This document shows, one piece after another, positions 1-6,714 of a DNA stretch of 8,981 bases; within the stretch, counting starts at the first letter, position 1; each line of letters starts with the position of its first letter. The stretch is taken from positions 1 to 8,981 of the forward strand of contig JASHSH010000204.1 of NCBI GenBank assembly GCA_030040955.1. Direction: 5' to 3'. This DNA is from Rhodospirillales bacterium. Its GTDB lineage: Bacteria; Pseudomonadota; Alphaproteobacteria; Rhodospirillales; Magnetospirillaceae. The position numbers were made by a program, and so were the translations under genes. The notes beneath the pieces were generated by a model. That model made no database searches. It was not told the origin of the DNA and saw nothing but the letters and a program-made list of their open reading frames with translations.

Positions 1-1
1 A

Positions 2-913
2 ACCGACATGGCCCATCTCATCTCGGCGATGCTGGGACGGCGCCCATGGACCGGCGCGCACCCGCATCACCTTCACGAGCAGAACGGCCGCGCCGAGGAG
101 GAAGAGGCGCGCGAATCCCACAAGTCGACGGCCCCGTCGCTTTCGGTGCGCAGCCTGCGCGTCGGCGCGAAGCTCGCCGATGTCAGCTTCGACGTCCATC
201 CCGGCGAGATCCTCGGCATCGTGGGCCTCGCGGGCAGCGGCCGCACCACGCTCGTGCGCACGCTGTTCGGCGACATCCGCCCCGGCGGCGGCGAGATCCT
301 TTGGCGCGGCCAGAAATACCGGCCGGCATCGCCCGAGGACGCGATGCGCCGCGGCGTCTTCCTTATACCCGAGGACCGCGGCATCCACGGGCTCGTGCTC
401 ATGAAGTCGATCGTCGAGAACCTGATGGTGGTGACGCTCAAGCGGCTCTCCGGCCTGCTCGGTTTTCTCCGCTACGCCGACGGCCGCGACCAGGCGCGCG
501 CCATGGTGAAGGCGCTCGACGTGCGCGCGAGCGGCATCGACCAGACCGTGGGCGAGCTTTCCGGGGGCAATCAGCAGAAGGTGGTGCTCGCCAAGGCGCT
601 GGCCTTGGGCGCCGATCTGCTCCTGCTCGACGAGCCGACCTTCGGAGTCGATATCGGCGCCTCGCGCGAGATCATCGCCTACGTGCGCAAGATGGCCGAG
701 CAGGGAACGACCGTGATCTGGGTCTCCTCCGACCTGCTCGAGATCACCCATGTCGCCGACCGCGTGGTCGTCCTCCGCGACGGGGTCGTCGGCGCGACGA
801 TCCGGCGCAGCGACCGGCAGTCGTTCACCGAAGACGCGCTCGTCGAGATGATGCAGCGCACGCAGTTCCAACATGTCGTCGCGGGACTAGAGGCGAGTCA
901 TGCAGCTGGCTGA
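2..913 (+). CDS. CUT2-type sugar ABC importer ATP-binding protein, C-terminal half (5' partial)
   Basis: This is the C-terminal part of an RbsA/XylG/MglA-like ATPase, which drives import of a monosaccharide by ATP hydrolysis on the cytoplasmic side of the membrane. The frame is open to the left edge and the first residues (TDMAHLISAMLGRR) look like the end of the first nucleotide-binding domain. The ATG at 8 is therefore probably internal, and about 200 or more residues lie upstream. Counting from that Met, the second NBD shows a Walker A-like loop GLAGSGRTT (73-81, Arg replacing the usual Lys), PEDRG (121-125), signature LSGGNQQKV (184-192), Walker B LLLLDEP (204-210) followed by GVD, and SSDLLE in place of the switch histidine. 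Degenerate Walker A and H-loop are usual for the second NBD of this family. The linker between domains (about 15-41) is unusually rich in His and Glu. The 3' end overlaps the permease gene by 14 bp. Family assignment is firm; substrate is unknown. Confidence 0.9.
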   Translation, partial: TDMAHLISAMLGRRPWTGAHPHHLHEQNGRAEEEEARESHKSTAPSLSVRSLRVGAKLADVSFDVHPGEILGIVGLAGSGRTTLVRTLFGDIRPGGGEILWRGQKYRPASPEDAMRRGVFLIPEDRGIHGLVLMKSIVENLMVVTLKRLSGLLGFLRYADGRDQARAMVKALDVRASGIDQTVGELSGGNQQKVVLAKALALGADLLLLDEPTFGVDIGASREIIAYVRKMAEQGTTVIWVSSDLLEITHVADRVVVLRDGVVGATIRRSDRQSFTEDALVEMMQRTQFQHVVAGLEASHAAG

Positions 914-1988
914 ACCGGACAATCTGACCGAAAGGCCCGAACTGGTCCGCGACTCCGCGGGAGTGCGCCTGAAGCGCTGGCTGGGCTGGGTGCTGTGGCG
1001 CGCCTATCGCGGCGACAATCCGGGCATCCTGATCGGAGCCATGCTCGTGATCCTCGCGGCATTCGCGTTCCTGCTGCGCGACACGGGCTTCATGGGCGCG
1101 GCGAACCTGCTCGCCATCGTCCGCGTCTCCTCGACCATCACCGTGATGACCGTGCCCACGGTCTACGTTCTGTGCGCCTCGGAGATCGACCTTTCGATCG
1201 CGTCGGTCATCCCGGTCGCCGCCCTCATTGCCGCGGTGCTGCTGTCGTGGCAGGTGAATTTCGTCCTCGCCGCCCTGGTCGCGGTCGCGTTCGGCGCGGT
1301 CGTGGGTCTGGTGAACGGGCTGGCGACGGTGTTCTTCCGCATCCCGTCGTTCGTCGTCACGCTCGGCTCGATGGGCATCATGCAGGGACTCGCCCAGCTC
1401 GTGACCCACACCAACACCATCTCGATCTCCGACGACCAGTTTCTGTTCTGGTTCGGCGCCGGGTCGATCGGCGCGATCCCGATCCTCGCCTTCTGGTCGC
1501 TCGGCGCGCTGATCGTCGGCTCGGTGATCCTGTCCTATACCGCGCTCGGCCGGCGGGTGCTGGCCACGGGCGCCAATGCCAATGCCGCGCGCTTCTCGGG
1601 CATCCGCACCGGGCGCGTGAAGGTGGGCGTCATGGTGGCGAGCGGCACGGCGGGCGCCCTCGCCGGCGTCCTCTACGACGGTCAGTACGCCGCCGGCGAC
1701 TTCACGCTCGGCTCGACCGATCTGCTCTCGGTCATCGCCGCCGCGATCATCGGCGGCTGCTCGCTCTCGGGGGGCAAGGGCAGCGTGGTCGGCGCGGTGG
1801 TGGCCTCGCTGCTGGTCGGCACGCTCAACAACGCGCTTGTGCTCGCCGGCTTCGGCGCGCCCGACCAGTTGATGGCCCAGGGCATCATCATCGTCGCCGC
1901 CGTGATCGTGAGCTCGCGCAGCGGCGGACGCTCGGTCTGGAAGTGGCTGACCGCGATCGAGGACATGCGCCGCCGCGACCAGGGGTGA
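900..1988 (+). CDS. CUT2-type (RbsC-like) sugar ABC transporter permease
   Basis: The product is a 362-residue inner-membrane permease of the branched-chain amino acid/ribose type (BPD_transp_2), the channel partner of the preceding ATPase. It has a hydrophilic N-terminus (1-38), then many hydrophobic segments (about 42-60, 80-92, 100-116, 121-143, 150-166, 192-213, 243-258, 275-286, 296-318 and 326-338). Family-typical stretches are EIDLSI (95-100, equivalent to the GIDLS region), GLVNG (136-140), GANANAARFSGI (224-235, the cytoplasmic loop thought to meet the ATPase) and IIGGCSLSGGKGSVVGA (283-299). The ATG at 900 has AGAGG at 889-893 upstream and overlaps the end of the ATPase gene, as expected for translational coupling. 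Family and start are well supported; the transported sugar is not. Confidence 0.95.
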   Translation: MQLAEPDNLTERPELVRDSAGVRLKRWLGWVLWRAYRGDNPGILIGAMLVILAAFAFLLRDTGFMGAANLLAIVRVSSTITVMTVPTVYVLCASEIDLSIASVIPVAALIAAVLLSWQVNFVLAALVAVAFGAVVGLVNGLATVFFRIPSFVVTLGSMGIMQGLAQLVTHTNTISISDDQFLFWFGAGSIGAIPILAFWSLGALIVGSVILSYTALGRRVLATGANANAARFSGIRTGRVKVGVMVASGTAGALAGVLYDGQYAAGDFTLGSTDLLSVIAAAIIGGCSLSGGKGSVVGAVVASLLVGTLNNALVLAGFGAPDQLMAQGIIIVAAVIVSSRSGGRSVWKWLTAIEDMRRRDQG

Positions 1989-2013
1989 GGAGGCGGCAAC
2001 CGGTTAGCGAGGG

Positions 2014-2020
2014 AGAGAGG
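2014..2020 (+). promoter_or_regulatory. Ribosome binding site fixing the SDR start
   Basis: The purine run AGAGAGG ends 3 bases before the ATG at 2024, inside the 35-bp gap after the permease gene. It matters because this reading frame is open far upstream, through the permease gene in another frame. This site and the SDR N-terminal motif place the true start at 2024. Confidence 0.6.
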
Positions 2021-2023
2021 GTC

Positions 2024-2794
2024 ATGGCGCAAGCGACCAAGAATGTCATCGTCACCGGCGCCGCTCGCGGCATGGGCGCGGCGGTCGTGCGCAAGCTCGC
2101 CAAGCGCGGCGCGAACGTGGTCGCGGTCGATCGCGAGCCGAAGGGCCTCAAGGCCCTCAAGGACGAGCTGGCGGGGCAGCCGGGCGCGGTGGAGACGGTG
2201 ACCGCGGACGCGGGCTCCGCGTCCGACGTCAAGGCCTACGTCGAGCACGCGGCGAAGCGGTTCGGCGGCGTGGACGGCATCTTCAACATCGCGGCGATCC
2301 TGGGCGAGTTCAGGCCCATCGCCGAATCGAGCAACGAGGGCTTCGACGAGGTGATCCGCGTCAACACCAAGAGCGCGTGGCTCGGCATGAAGTACGCGAT
2401 TCCCCACATGATCGCGCGGGGCGGCGGCGCGATCGTCAACACCGGCTCCTACCTCGCCTGGCACGGCTGCGAACTGCTCGGCCCCTACAACGCCTCCAAG
2501 CACGCCCTCGTGGGCCTGACCAAGACCGCTGCCCTCGAATACGCGAAGCACAATATCCGCGCGTTCATCCTCTGTCCGGGGTCGATGGACACGCAGATGA
2601 ACATCGACACCGCGGCGGGCTTCAACCCCAAGAATACCGAGGAAGGGCTGCGCCAGTTGGCCGCGAGCACCGCGACCGGGCGCGTGGCCGATCCCAACGA
2701 CGTCGCCACGGTGGGCTGCTTCCTGCTCCTCGACGCGCCGCTCCAGATGACGGGCACGCTGATTCCCATCGACGGCGGCCGTTCGGCGATGTGA
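2024..2794 (+). CDS. Classical short-chain dehydrogenase/reductase (SDR), sugar or polyol dehydrogenase-like
   Basis: The 256-residue protein has the full classical SDR layout: cofactor loop TGAARGMG (11-18), acidic D36 at the end of the second strand (favours NAD(H) over NADP(H)), D62, NIAA (88-91, the NNAG equivalent), N114, catalytic S142, Y155 and K159 in YNASK, and the PG pair (185-186) after the active site. It ends IDGGRSAM, like many FabG-type family members. It should oxidise or reduce a hydroxyl/keto group in the cytoplasm. Its position 35 bp after a sugar permease suggests that it acts on the imported sugar or a derivative, which is inference. The frame is open upstream to 995, but that part is the permease read in the wrong frame and is not a fusion. 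The specific substrate cannot be assigned, because SDR specificity is not readable from these motifs. Confidence 0.93.
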   Translation: MAQATKNVIVTGAARGMGAAVVRKLAKRGANVVAVDREPKGLKALKDELAGQPGAVETVTADAGSASDVKAYVEHAAKRFGGVDGIFNIAAILGEFRPIAESSNEGFDEVIRVNTKSAWLGMKYAIPHMIARGGGAIVNTGSYLAWHGCELLGPYNASKHALVGLTKTAALEYAKHNIRAFILCPGSMDTQMNIDTAAGFNPKNTEEGLRQLAASTATGRVADPNDVATVGCFLLLDAPLQMTGTLIPIDGGRSAM

Positions 2795-2811
2795 CGCGCG
2801 GACCAGAGCCA

Positions 2812-3852
2812 ATGAGCGCGAGAACGGGCGTGGCCGGCCAAGGCGAAGGCCGGGCCGCGCGCGGACTGTGGTTCACCCAGGCGCGCAGGGCCGAGCTGCT
2901 GGCCGAGACGGTGAGGAAGCCCAGCGGAGCCGAGGTGACGGTGCGGGCGATCGCCTCGCTGGTGAGCGCGGGCACCGAGATGCTGGTCTATCGCGGCGAG
3001 CTGCCGGCCGAGGACGATCTCGGGCTCGAGACCTGCGAGGGCAATTTCGGCTTCCCGGTGAAATACGCCTACCAGGTCGTGGGCGAGGTGATCGAGGCCG
3101 GACCCGAGGCGCGCTTCAAACCCGGGCGCGTCGTGTTCGTGCGCCATCCGCATCAGGACTATTTCACCGTGCGCAGCGACACCTGGCTGTTCACGCCGGT
3201 GCCCGACGGAATCCCGCCGGTGCGCGCCGTGTTCGTGAACCTGCTCGAAGTGGCGCTCAATTGCCATCTCGACATCCCGGTGCGCTTCGGCGATTGCGTC
3301 GTGGTCTACGGCCAGGGCGTGGTCGGCAGCCTGGCGGCGCAGCTTGCCCGGCGCGCGGCGGGCGCTCTCATCGTCGTCGATCCGATCGAGGTCCGCCGTA
3401 GGGCCGCGTTGAAGTGGGGCGCGGACGCCGCCGTCACGCCCGCCGAGGCGCCCGGGATCATCGCCGAGCTGAGCGAGGGACGCGGGGCCGATATCTGCAT
3501 CGAGGCGACCGGCGCGCCGGCCGCGCTTCAGGCCGCGATCCGCGCTGCCGGCCAGGAAGGGACGATCGCGGCGCTCTCCTTCTTCGGCACGCGCCAGGTT
3601 CCGCTCATCCTCTCGCCCGAGTTCCACTACCGGCGCCAGCGCCTCATAAGCTCGCAGGTGAGCAGCCTGGGCTCGGGGCTACAACCGCGCTGGTCGCGCG
3701 AAAGGCGCAACGCCACCGCCTTCGGATTGCTCAAGCAGGATTGGCTGGTCACGCCGGTCTCGCACGAGCTGCCCTTCGCCCGCGCCCCGGAGGCCTACAC
3801 GATCCTCGACAAGACGCCCGACCAGGCTATGGGAATCGTGCTCAAATACTGA
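2812..3852 (+). CDS. Medium-chain dehydrogenase (MDR), zinc-ligand-lacking, bacteriochlorophyllide-dehydrogenase-like group
   Basis: The product is a 346-residue MDR oxidoreductase. The N-terminal domain has ASLVSAGTEMLVYRGELP (48-65), where the usual catalytic Cys of zinc alcohol dehydrogenases is Ser (S52), and YAYQVVGEV (85-93), where the usual GHE zinc motif reads A86-Y87-Q88. The four-Cys structural zinc loop is also absent. The Rossmann domain follows with YGQGVVG (166-172, GxGxxG) and D190 at the end of the second strand, which suggests NAD(H). This pattern resembles the group that includes the BchC-type 2-desacetyl-2-hydroxyethyl bacteriochlorophyllide dehydrogenases, but nothing nearby suggests pigment synthesis, so a role in sugar/polyol oxidation is more likely (inference). 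The gene begins 17 bp after the SDR stop and the Shine-Dalgarno signal is weak. A GTG at 2791 overlapping the SDR stop, or a GTG at 2830, are alternative starts; the first ~16 residues look like a non-family extension. Confidence 0.85.
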   Translation: MSARTGVAGQGEGRAARGLWFTQARRAELLAETVRKPSGAEVTVRAIASLVSAGTEMLVYRGELPAEDDLGLETCEGNFGFPVKYAYQVVGEVIEAGPEARFKPGRVVFVRHPHQDYFTVRSDTWLFTPVPDGIPPVRAVFVNLLEVALNCHLDIPVRFGDCVVVYGQGVVGSLAAQLARRAAGALIVVDPIEVRRRAALKWGADAAVTPAEAPGIIAELSEGRGADICIEATGAPAALQAAIRAAGQEGTIAALSFFGTRQVPLILSPEFHYRRQRLISSQVSSLGSGLQPRWSRERRNATAFGLLKQDWLVTPVSHELPFARAPEAYTILDKTPDQAMGIVLKY

Positions 3853-4254
3853 GCCGAGACCGAAGCGCAATCCCGTCGGCGAACCGCGGGAAGCGGGCGC
3901 TCCAAATCTCGTCATTCGTCGGCGCGAGAATGCGCGGACGCACATCCTCGTTCCGGCGGCCGCCGCCAGAGCGGGTCCACCGGGTCAATCCGAAATCGTA
4001 TCCGCTCCGGCGAGACGTCGGTGCCAGCGGCGCTCGCAGTTCATCACGAGCAACGGGAAGAACGGCTCGTGCAGGGCGAATCCGGAACGCGGATGACGCG
4101 GACCTCGGCCGCGTCATAGCCGAGGATGGACCGCGGCAGGTCGCGCGCGGGATATTGCGCGAACAGGTGCTGCGCGTCGCCGCTCGTCCGACAGGATGCA
4201 AAACCCGTCAGACTTTCGACCGAAATCCACCAAAGTCCGACGGATGGCAGACAT
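3842..4254 (-). pseudogene. Frameshifted remnant of an unidentified minus-strand gene
   Basis: On the minus strand, short consecutive segments in different frames read like protein with G/C-rich third positions. They are 4254-4179 (starts MSAIRRTLVDFG), 4178-4083 (DAQHLFAQYPARDLPRSILG, then YDAAEVRVIRVP), 4080-4021 (FALHEPFFPLLVMNCERRWH, in which all 20 codons end in G or C), 4019-3963 (DVSPERIRFRIDPVDPLWR) and 3958-3842 (NEDVRPRILAPTNDEIW, ending RSRLSI and a stop). Each junction needs a shift of one or two bases, so no single open frame covers the stretch. The pattern fits a decayed gene facing the operons and ending 11 bp inside the 3' end of the MDR gene. I do not recognise the family. 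Chance coding-like frames in GC-rich DNA, or sequencing errors in a real gene, are the alternatives. Confidence 0.4.
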
Positions 4255-4412
4255 CTAGTTCGAAGACTGGATGGACCGCTTTCCGCGCGGCCGAAGCCGA
4301 GAGAAGGCATTCCCGGGAGCGCAAGGTCTGTAACAACAGTTGACCCGGGGCTTGGTTGCCGTGAGGGTCAATCAACAAAGGCTCACCGGGGCCGCTCGAC
4401 AGGGAGAGAAGC
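3853..4412. other. 560-bp region without an intact gene, between the two transporter operons
   Basis: No intact coding sequence is convincing here on either strand. The + strand frame that stays open across this stretch continues from out-of-frame MDR sequence and has Arg/Ser-rich, shadow-like composition. The region holds a likely minus-strand gene relic (3842-4254) and a promoter-proximal segment with an inverted repeat (4340-4371) ahead of the binding-protein gene. I see no tRNA, no insertion-sequence ends, and no hairpin followed by a T run that would be a clear terminator for the upstream operon. Confidence 0.6.
4340..4371. promoter_or_regulatory. Inverted repeat TTGACCC-N18-GGGTCAA, candidate operator
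   Basis: The arms are 4340-4346 and 4365-4371, a perfect 7-bp match, and the right arm ends 41 bases before the binding-protein start at 4413. A smaller dyad, CTGT-AACA-ACAG, sits directly upstream at 4328-4339. The left arm contains TTGACC, a 5/6 match to a sigma-70 -35 box, but no good -10 box lies 16-18 bases downstream. The position suits a regulator controlling the CUT1 importer operon. No regulator gene is present in the window, so the factor is unknown. Confidence 0.35.
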
Positions 4413-5687
4413 ATGCCGAAGCGGGATCGTCTCGTCGCTCTGGCCGCCGGCTTCGTCTGCGTCGCATGTCCGGCGCTGGCCGCCGACATACGCATCGCCT
4501 GCTATTCCGATGGCAACGAATGTCCTTCGCAAAAGGAGATGTCCGCGCAGTTCATGAAGGAGAATCCCGACGTCAACGTGATCATCGACGAGGTACCCTA
4601 TAGCGCGATCCTGCAAAGCCTGCCGGTCCAGCTCGCCGCCGGCAACGGACCGGATATCGGCCGCATCACCGCGTTCGGAACGCTCGAACCCTATTTCCTC
4701 GACATGAGTCCATATCTCAAGGACGCGGCGTATTGGAACAAGGAGTTCGGCAAGCAGCTCGCATGGCTGCGCAACGGCGCGCAAGACCAGGGTATCTACG
4801 GTCTTCCGACGCAGACGACGGTCACCGCGGCCATCGTCAACAAATCTTTGTTCGAGCAGGCCAATGTTCCGCTGCCCGGGCCGGGCGCGAGTTGGGACGA
4901 TTGGGCCGCGGCGGTGGACAAGGTCGCCAAGGCGACGAAACTGCCGTACGGCATGGCTTGGGATCGCAGCGGCCATCGCTTCGCCGGCCCGGCGATCAGC
5001 TACGGGGCGAAATTCTTCAAGCCGGACGGCACGCCGGACGTCATCGACGACGGATTCAAGACCATGGCCGGCAAATTCCTCGCCTGGGCGAAGGACGGCA
5101 CGATCGACAAGGACGTGTGGGTGTCCTCTTCCGGCGGCGGCTATCGGGACGCCTTCTCGGAGTTCCAGAACGGGCAGATCGTTCTGTATTATTCCGGAAG
5201 CTGGCAGCTGCGGCGCCTGATCGATCAGATCGGCGACGGGTTCGACTGGGCGGTGGTGGGAAATCCCTGCGGTCCCGCGGCCTGCACCGGAATGCCCGGC
5301 GGGGCCAGCTTCGTCGCGTTCAAGGAGACGAAAAATCCGGAAGCGGTCGCGCGCTATCTCGACTGGTTCGCGCAGCCGCAACGCTATGCCGAGCTGATGT
5401 CGAGGACCGGGAATATTCCCGCCCACGAGGGTCTGCGGGCGGACGGGACCGTCAAGTACGACCTCAGTCCCGCCGGCACCGCGGCCATGCAGGGTTTCGT
5501 GGCCGCGGCCGCGAAGCTTTCGCCGGCGGCGTATCGCCTGGAGGGCTACAAGTACAACTTCCAGATCTTCAATCCGACGGCGGCGCGGCTGAGCGAGGCG
5601 ATCGCCGGGCAGATCACGCTCGATCAGGCCTTCGCGCGAATCGCGCAGGATGTCGCCGACGCGCTGGCGACGGCCGCCAAGAAGTAG
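4413..5687 (+). CDS. CUT1-type sugar ABC transporter substrate-binding protein (family 1), secreted
   Basis: The 424-residue product is the periplasmic receptor of the importer encoded downstream. It has a Sec signal peptide: basic MPKRDR, a hydrophobic core at 7-19 and an ALA|A cleavage site at about 23/24. The mature body shows family 1 binding-protein (MalE/UgpB-like) features: FMKENPDVNV (47-56), the LPVQLAAGNGPDI stretch (70-82), GIYGLPTQTT (127-136), NKSLFEQANV (143-152), SWDDW (160-164), FQNGQIVLYYSGSW (251-264) and PGGASFVAF (295-303). Length is typical for the family. Four cysteines lie in the mature part (C30, C37, C286, C291) and form two close pairs, CYSDGNEC and CGPAAC, likely disulfides. 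AGGGAGAG at 4401-4408 gives a good Shine-Dalgarno, and the signal peptide confirms the start. A carbohydrate or related polyol is the expected ligand; which one is not readable. Confidence 0.94.
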   Translation: MPKRDRLVALAAGFVCVACPALAADIRIACYSDGNECPSQKEMSAQFMKENPDVNVIIDEVPYSAILQSLPVQLAAGNGPDIGRITAFGTLEPYFLDMSPYLKDAAYWNKEFGKQLAWLRNGAQDQGIYGLPTQTTVTAAIVNKSLFEQANVPLPGPGASWDDWAAAVDKVAKATKLPYGMAWDRSGHRFAGPAISYGAKFFKPDGTPDVIDDGFKTMAGKFLAWAKDGTIDKDVWVSSSGGGYRDAFSEFQNGQIVLYYSGSWQLRRLIDQIGDGFDWAVVGNPCGPAACTGMPGGASFVAFKETKNPEAVARYLDWFAQPQRYAELMSRTGNIPAHEGLRADGTVKYDLSPAGTAAMQGFVAAAAKLSPAAYRLEGYKYNFQIFNPTAARLSEAIAGQITLDQAFARIAQDVADALATAAKK

Positions 5688-5694
5688 CGGCGCG

Positions 5695-6714
5695 ATGGGC
5701 GCGGGATTCCACCGCCCGGCGGCGCTCGGTACGCTGATCGCGCGGGCGCTCGGCCTGCTCTACGGCGCCGTCATGGGCTTGCCCGAGCGGCCGATGCGCG
5801 CCGCGCAGGCGCGCATGCGCGGCGGGCGGCTCGGCTGGCTGTTCGTCGCGCCCAACCTGCTCGTCTTCGGCGTGTTCACCTTCCTGCCGATCGTCATCGA
5901 CTTCTGGTACGCCCTCACCGGCGGCGCGCAGTTGCTGCCCCAAGACCGTCCCTATGTGGGTGCGGAGAATTTCCGCAGCCTGCTGGCCTGCGCGAACTAT
6001 CTCGACCCGACCAGCTGCGAGCGCGACCTGTTCTGGTATGGCGTGTGGAACACGCTGAAATTCGTGGCGATCCAGGTCACGCTCATGATCGTGTTCAGCC
6101 TGCTCACCGCGCTGGTGTTGAATCGCCGCATAGTCGGACGCGGTTTCTACCGCGCCGCCTTCTTCTATCCGGTGCTGCTCTCGCCGGTGGTGGTGGCGCT
6201 GATCTGGAAGTGGATCCTGCAACGCAACGGCATTCTCAACGCCACGATCCAGGGCGCGGGCGGCAACGGCGTGAATTGGCTGGTCGACGCCGACTGGGCG
6301 TTCTTCTGGTCGATCTTCGTCAGCATCTGGGCGCATATGGGCTTCTATACGCTCATTCTGCTGGCGGGGCTGCAGGCGATCCCGGCCGACATCTACGAGG
6401 CCGCGGAGATGGACGCGGCGTCGCCCTGGCGCAGATTCCGCAGGCTGACGCTGCCGCTGCTGACGCCGAGCCTCGTCGTCGTGTTCATCCTCGGGATGAT
6501 CCGCGCGGTGCAGATCTTCGACGAAGTATACGTGTTGACCGGCGGCGGCCCGGGGACGGCGACGGTGTATCTCGTGCAGTTCATCTATCAGACCGGATTC
6601 GCCGCGGGCGTGCGGCAATACGGGCTGGCGGCGGCGGGATCGCTGCTGCTAGCCGCCGCCTTGCTGCTGTTCACCTTGCTGCAACTGCGCGGCCTCAAGC
6701 GGGGTGCGCCGTGA
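5695..6714 (+). CDS. CUT1-type ABC transporter permease, MalF-like
   Basis: This is a 339-residue inner-membrane permease of the BPD_transp_1 type, one of the two channel subunits. It shows hydrophobic segments at about 47-69, 120-142, 155-174, 204-226, 257-278 and 311-331. The cytoplasmic EAA loop, IYEAAEMDAASPWRRFRRLTLP (233-254), is the ATPase docking element. TGGGPGTAT (282-290) is also typical of MalF/UgpA-type subunits. The first ~45 residues are an extension containing a short hydrophobic stretch (LGTLIARALGLLYGAVMGLP, 11-30). The first external loop carries C99 and C108. The start ATG at 5695 lies 7 bases after the binding-protein stop, with AAGAAG at 5679-5684 as a weak Shine-Dalgarno. 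Internal ATGs at 5773, 5794 and 5815 would remove the extension and are possible starts. The family call is firm and the exact start is moderately supported. Confidence 0.93.
   Translation: MGAGFHRPAALGTLIARALGLLYGAVMGLPERPMRAAQARMRGGRLGWLFVAPNLLVFGVFTFLPIVIDFWYALTGGAQLLPQDRPYVGAENFRSLLACANYLDPTSCERDLFWYGVWNTLKFVAIQVTLMIVFSLLTALVLNRRIVGRGFYRAAFFYPVLLSPVVVALIWKWILQRNGILNATIQGAGGNGVNWLVDADWAFFWSIFVSIWAHMGFYTLILLAGLQAIPADIYEAAEMDAASPWRRFRRLTLPLLTPSLVVVFILGMIRAVQIFDEVYVLTGGGPGTATVYLVQFIYQTGFAAGVRQYGLAAAGSLLLAAALLLFTLLQLRGLKRGAP

Noticed and set aside
224..250. Loss of the Walker A lysine in the CUT2 ATPase as evidence of an inactive protein
   Set aside because: Arg at this position and a missing switch histidine are usual in the second NBD of RbsA-type ATPases, so this is a family trait rather than damage.
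825..1409. Minus-strand open frame rich in Arg, Asp, His and Glu opposite the RbsC-like permease
   Set aside because: It is antisense to a gene with clear family motifs, and its composition is that of a GC-rich shadow frame. The same applies to the long minus-strand frames at 1682-2812, 2485-3627, 4383-5426, 5614-6618 and 7718-8725.
995..2794. Apparent 599-residue fusion protein ending in the SDR
   Set aside because: The first ~340 residues are the permease gene read in the wrong frame. The SDR has its own Shine-Dalgarno and a normal N-terminus at 2024. Similar false extensions precede the MDR, the MalG-like permease and the MalK-like ATPase.
4243..4332. Possible + strand mini-gene starting MADI, with an in-frame TAG, then FEDWMDRFPRG
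   Set aside because: It has an amber stop at the fifth codon, no good Shine-Dalgarno and no recognisable family. It could equally be chance or part of the decayed intergenic DNA.
4340..4368. Sigma-70 promoter with TTGACC as the -35 box
   Set aside because: No acceptable -10 hexamer lies 16-18 bases downstream (sequence there is GAGGGT-like), so only the inverted repeat is reported.
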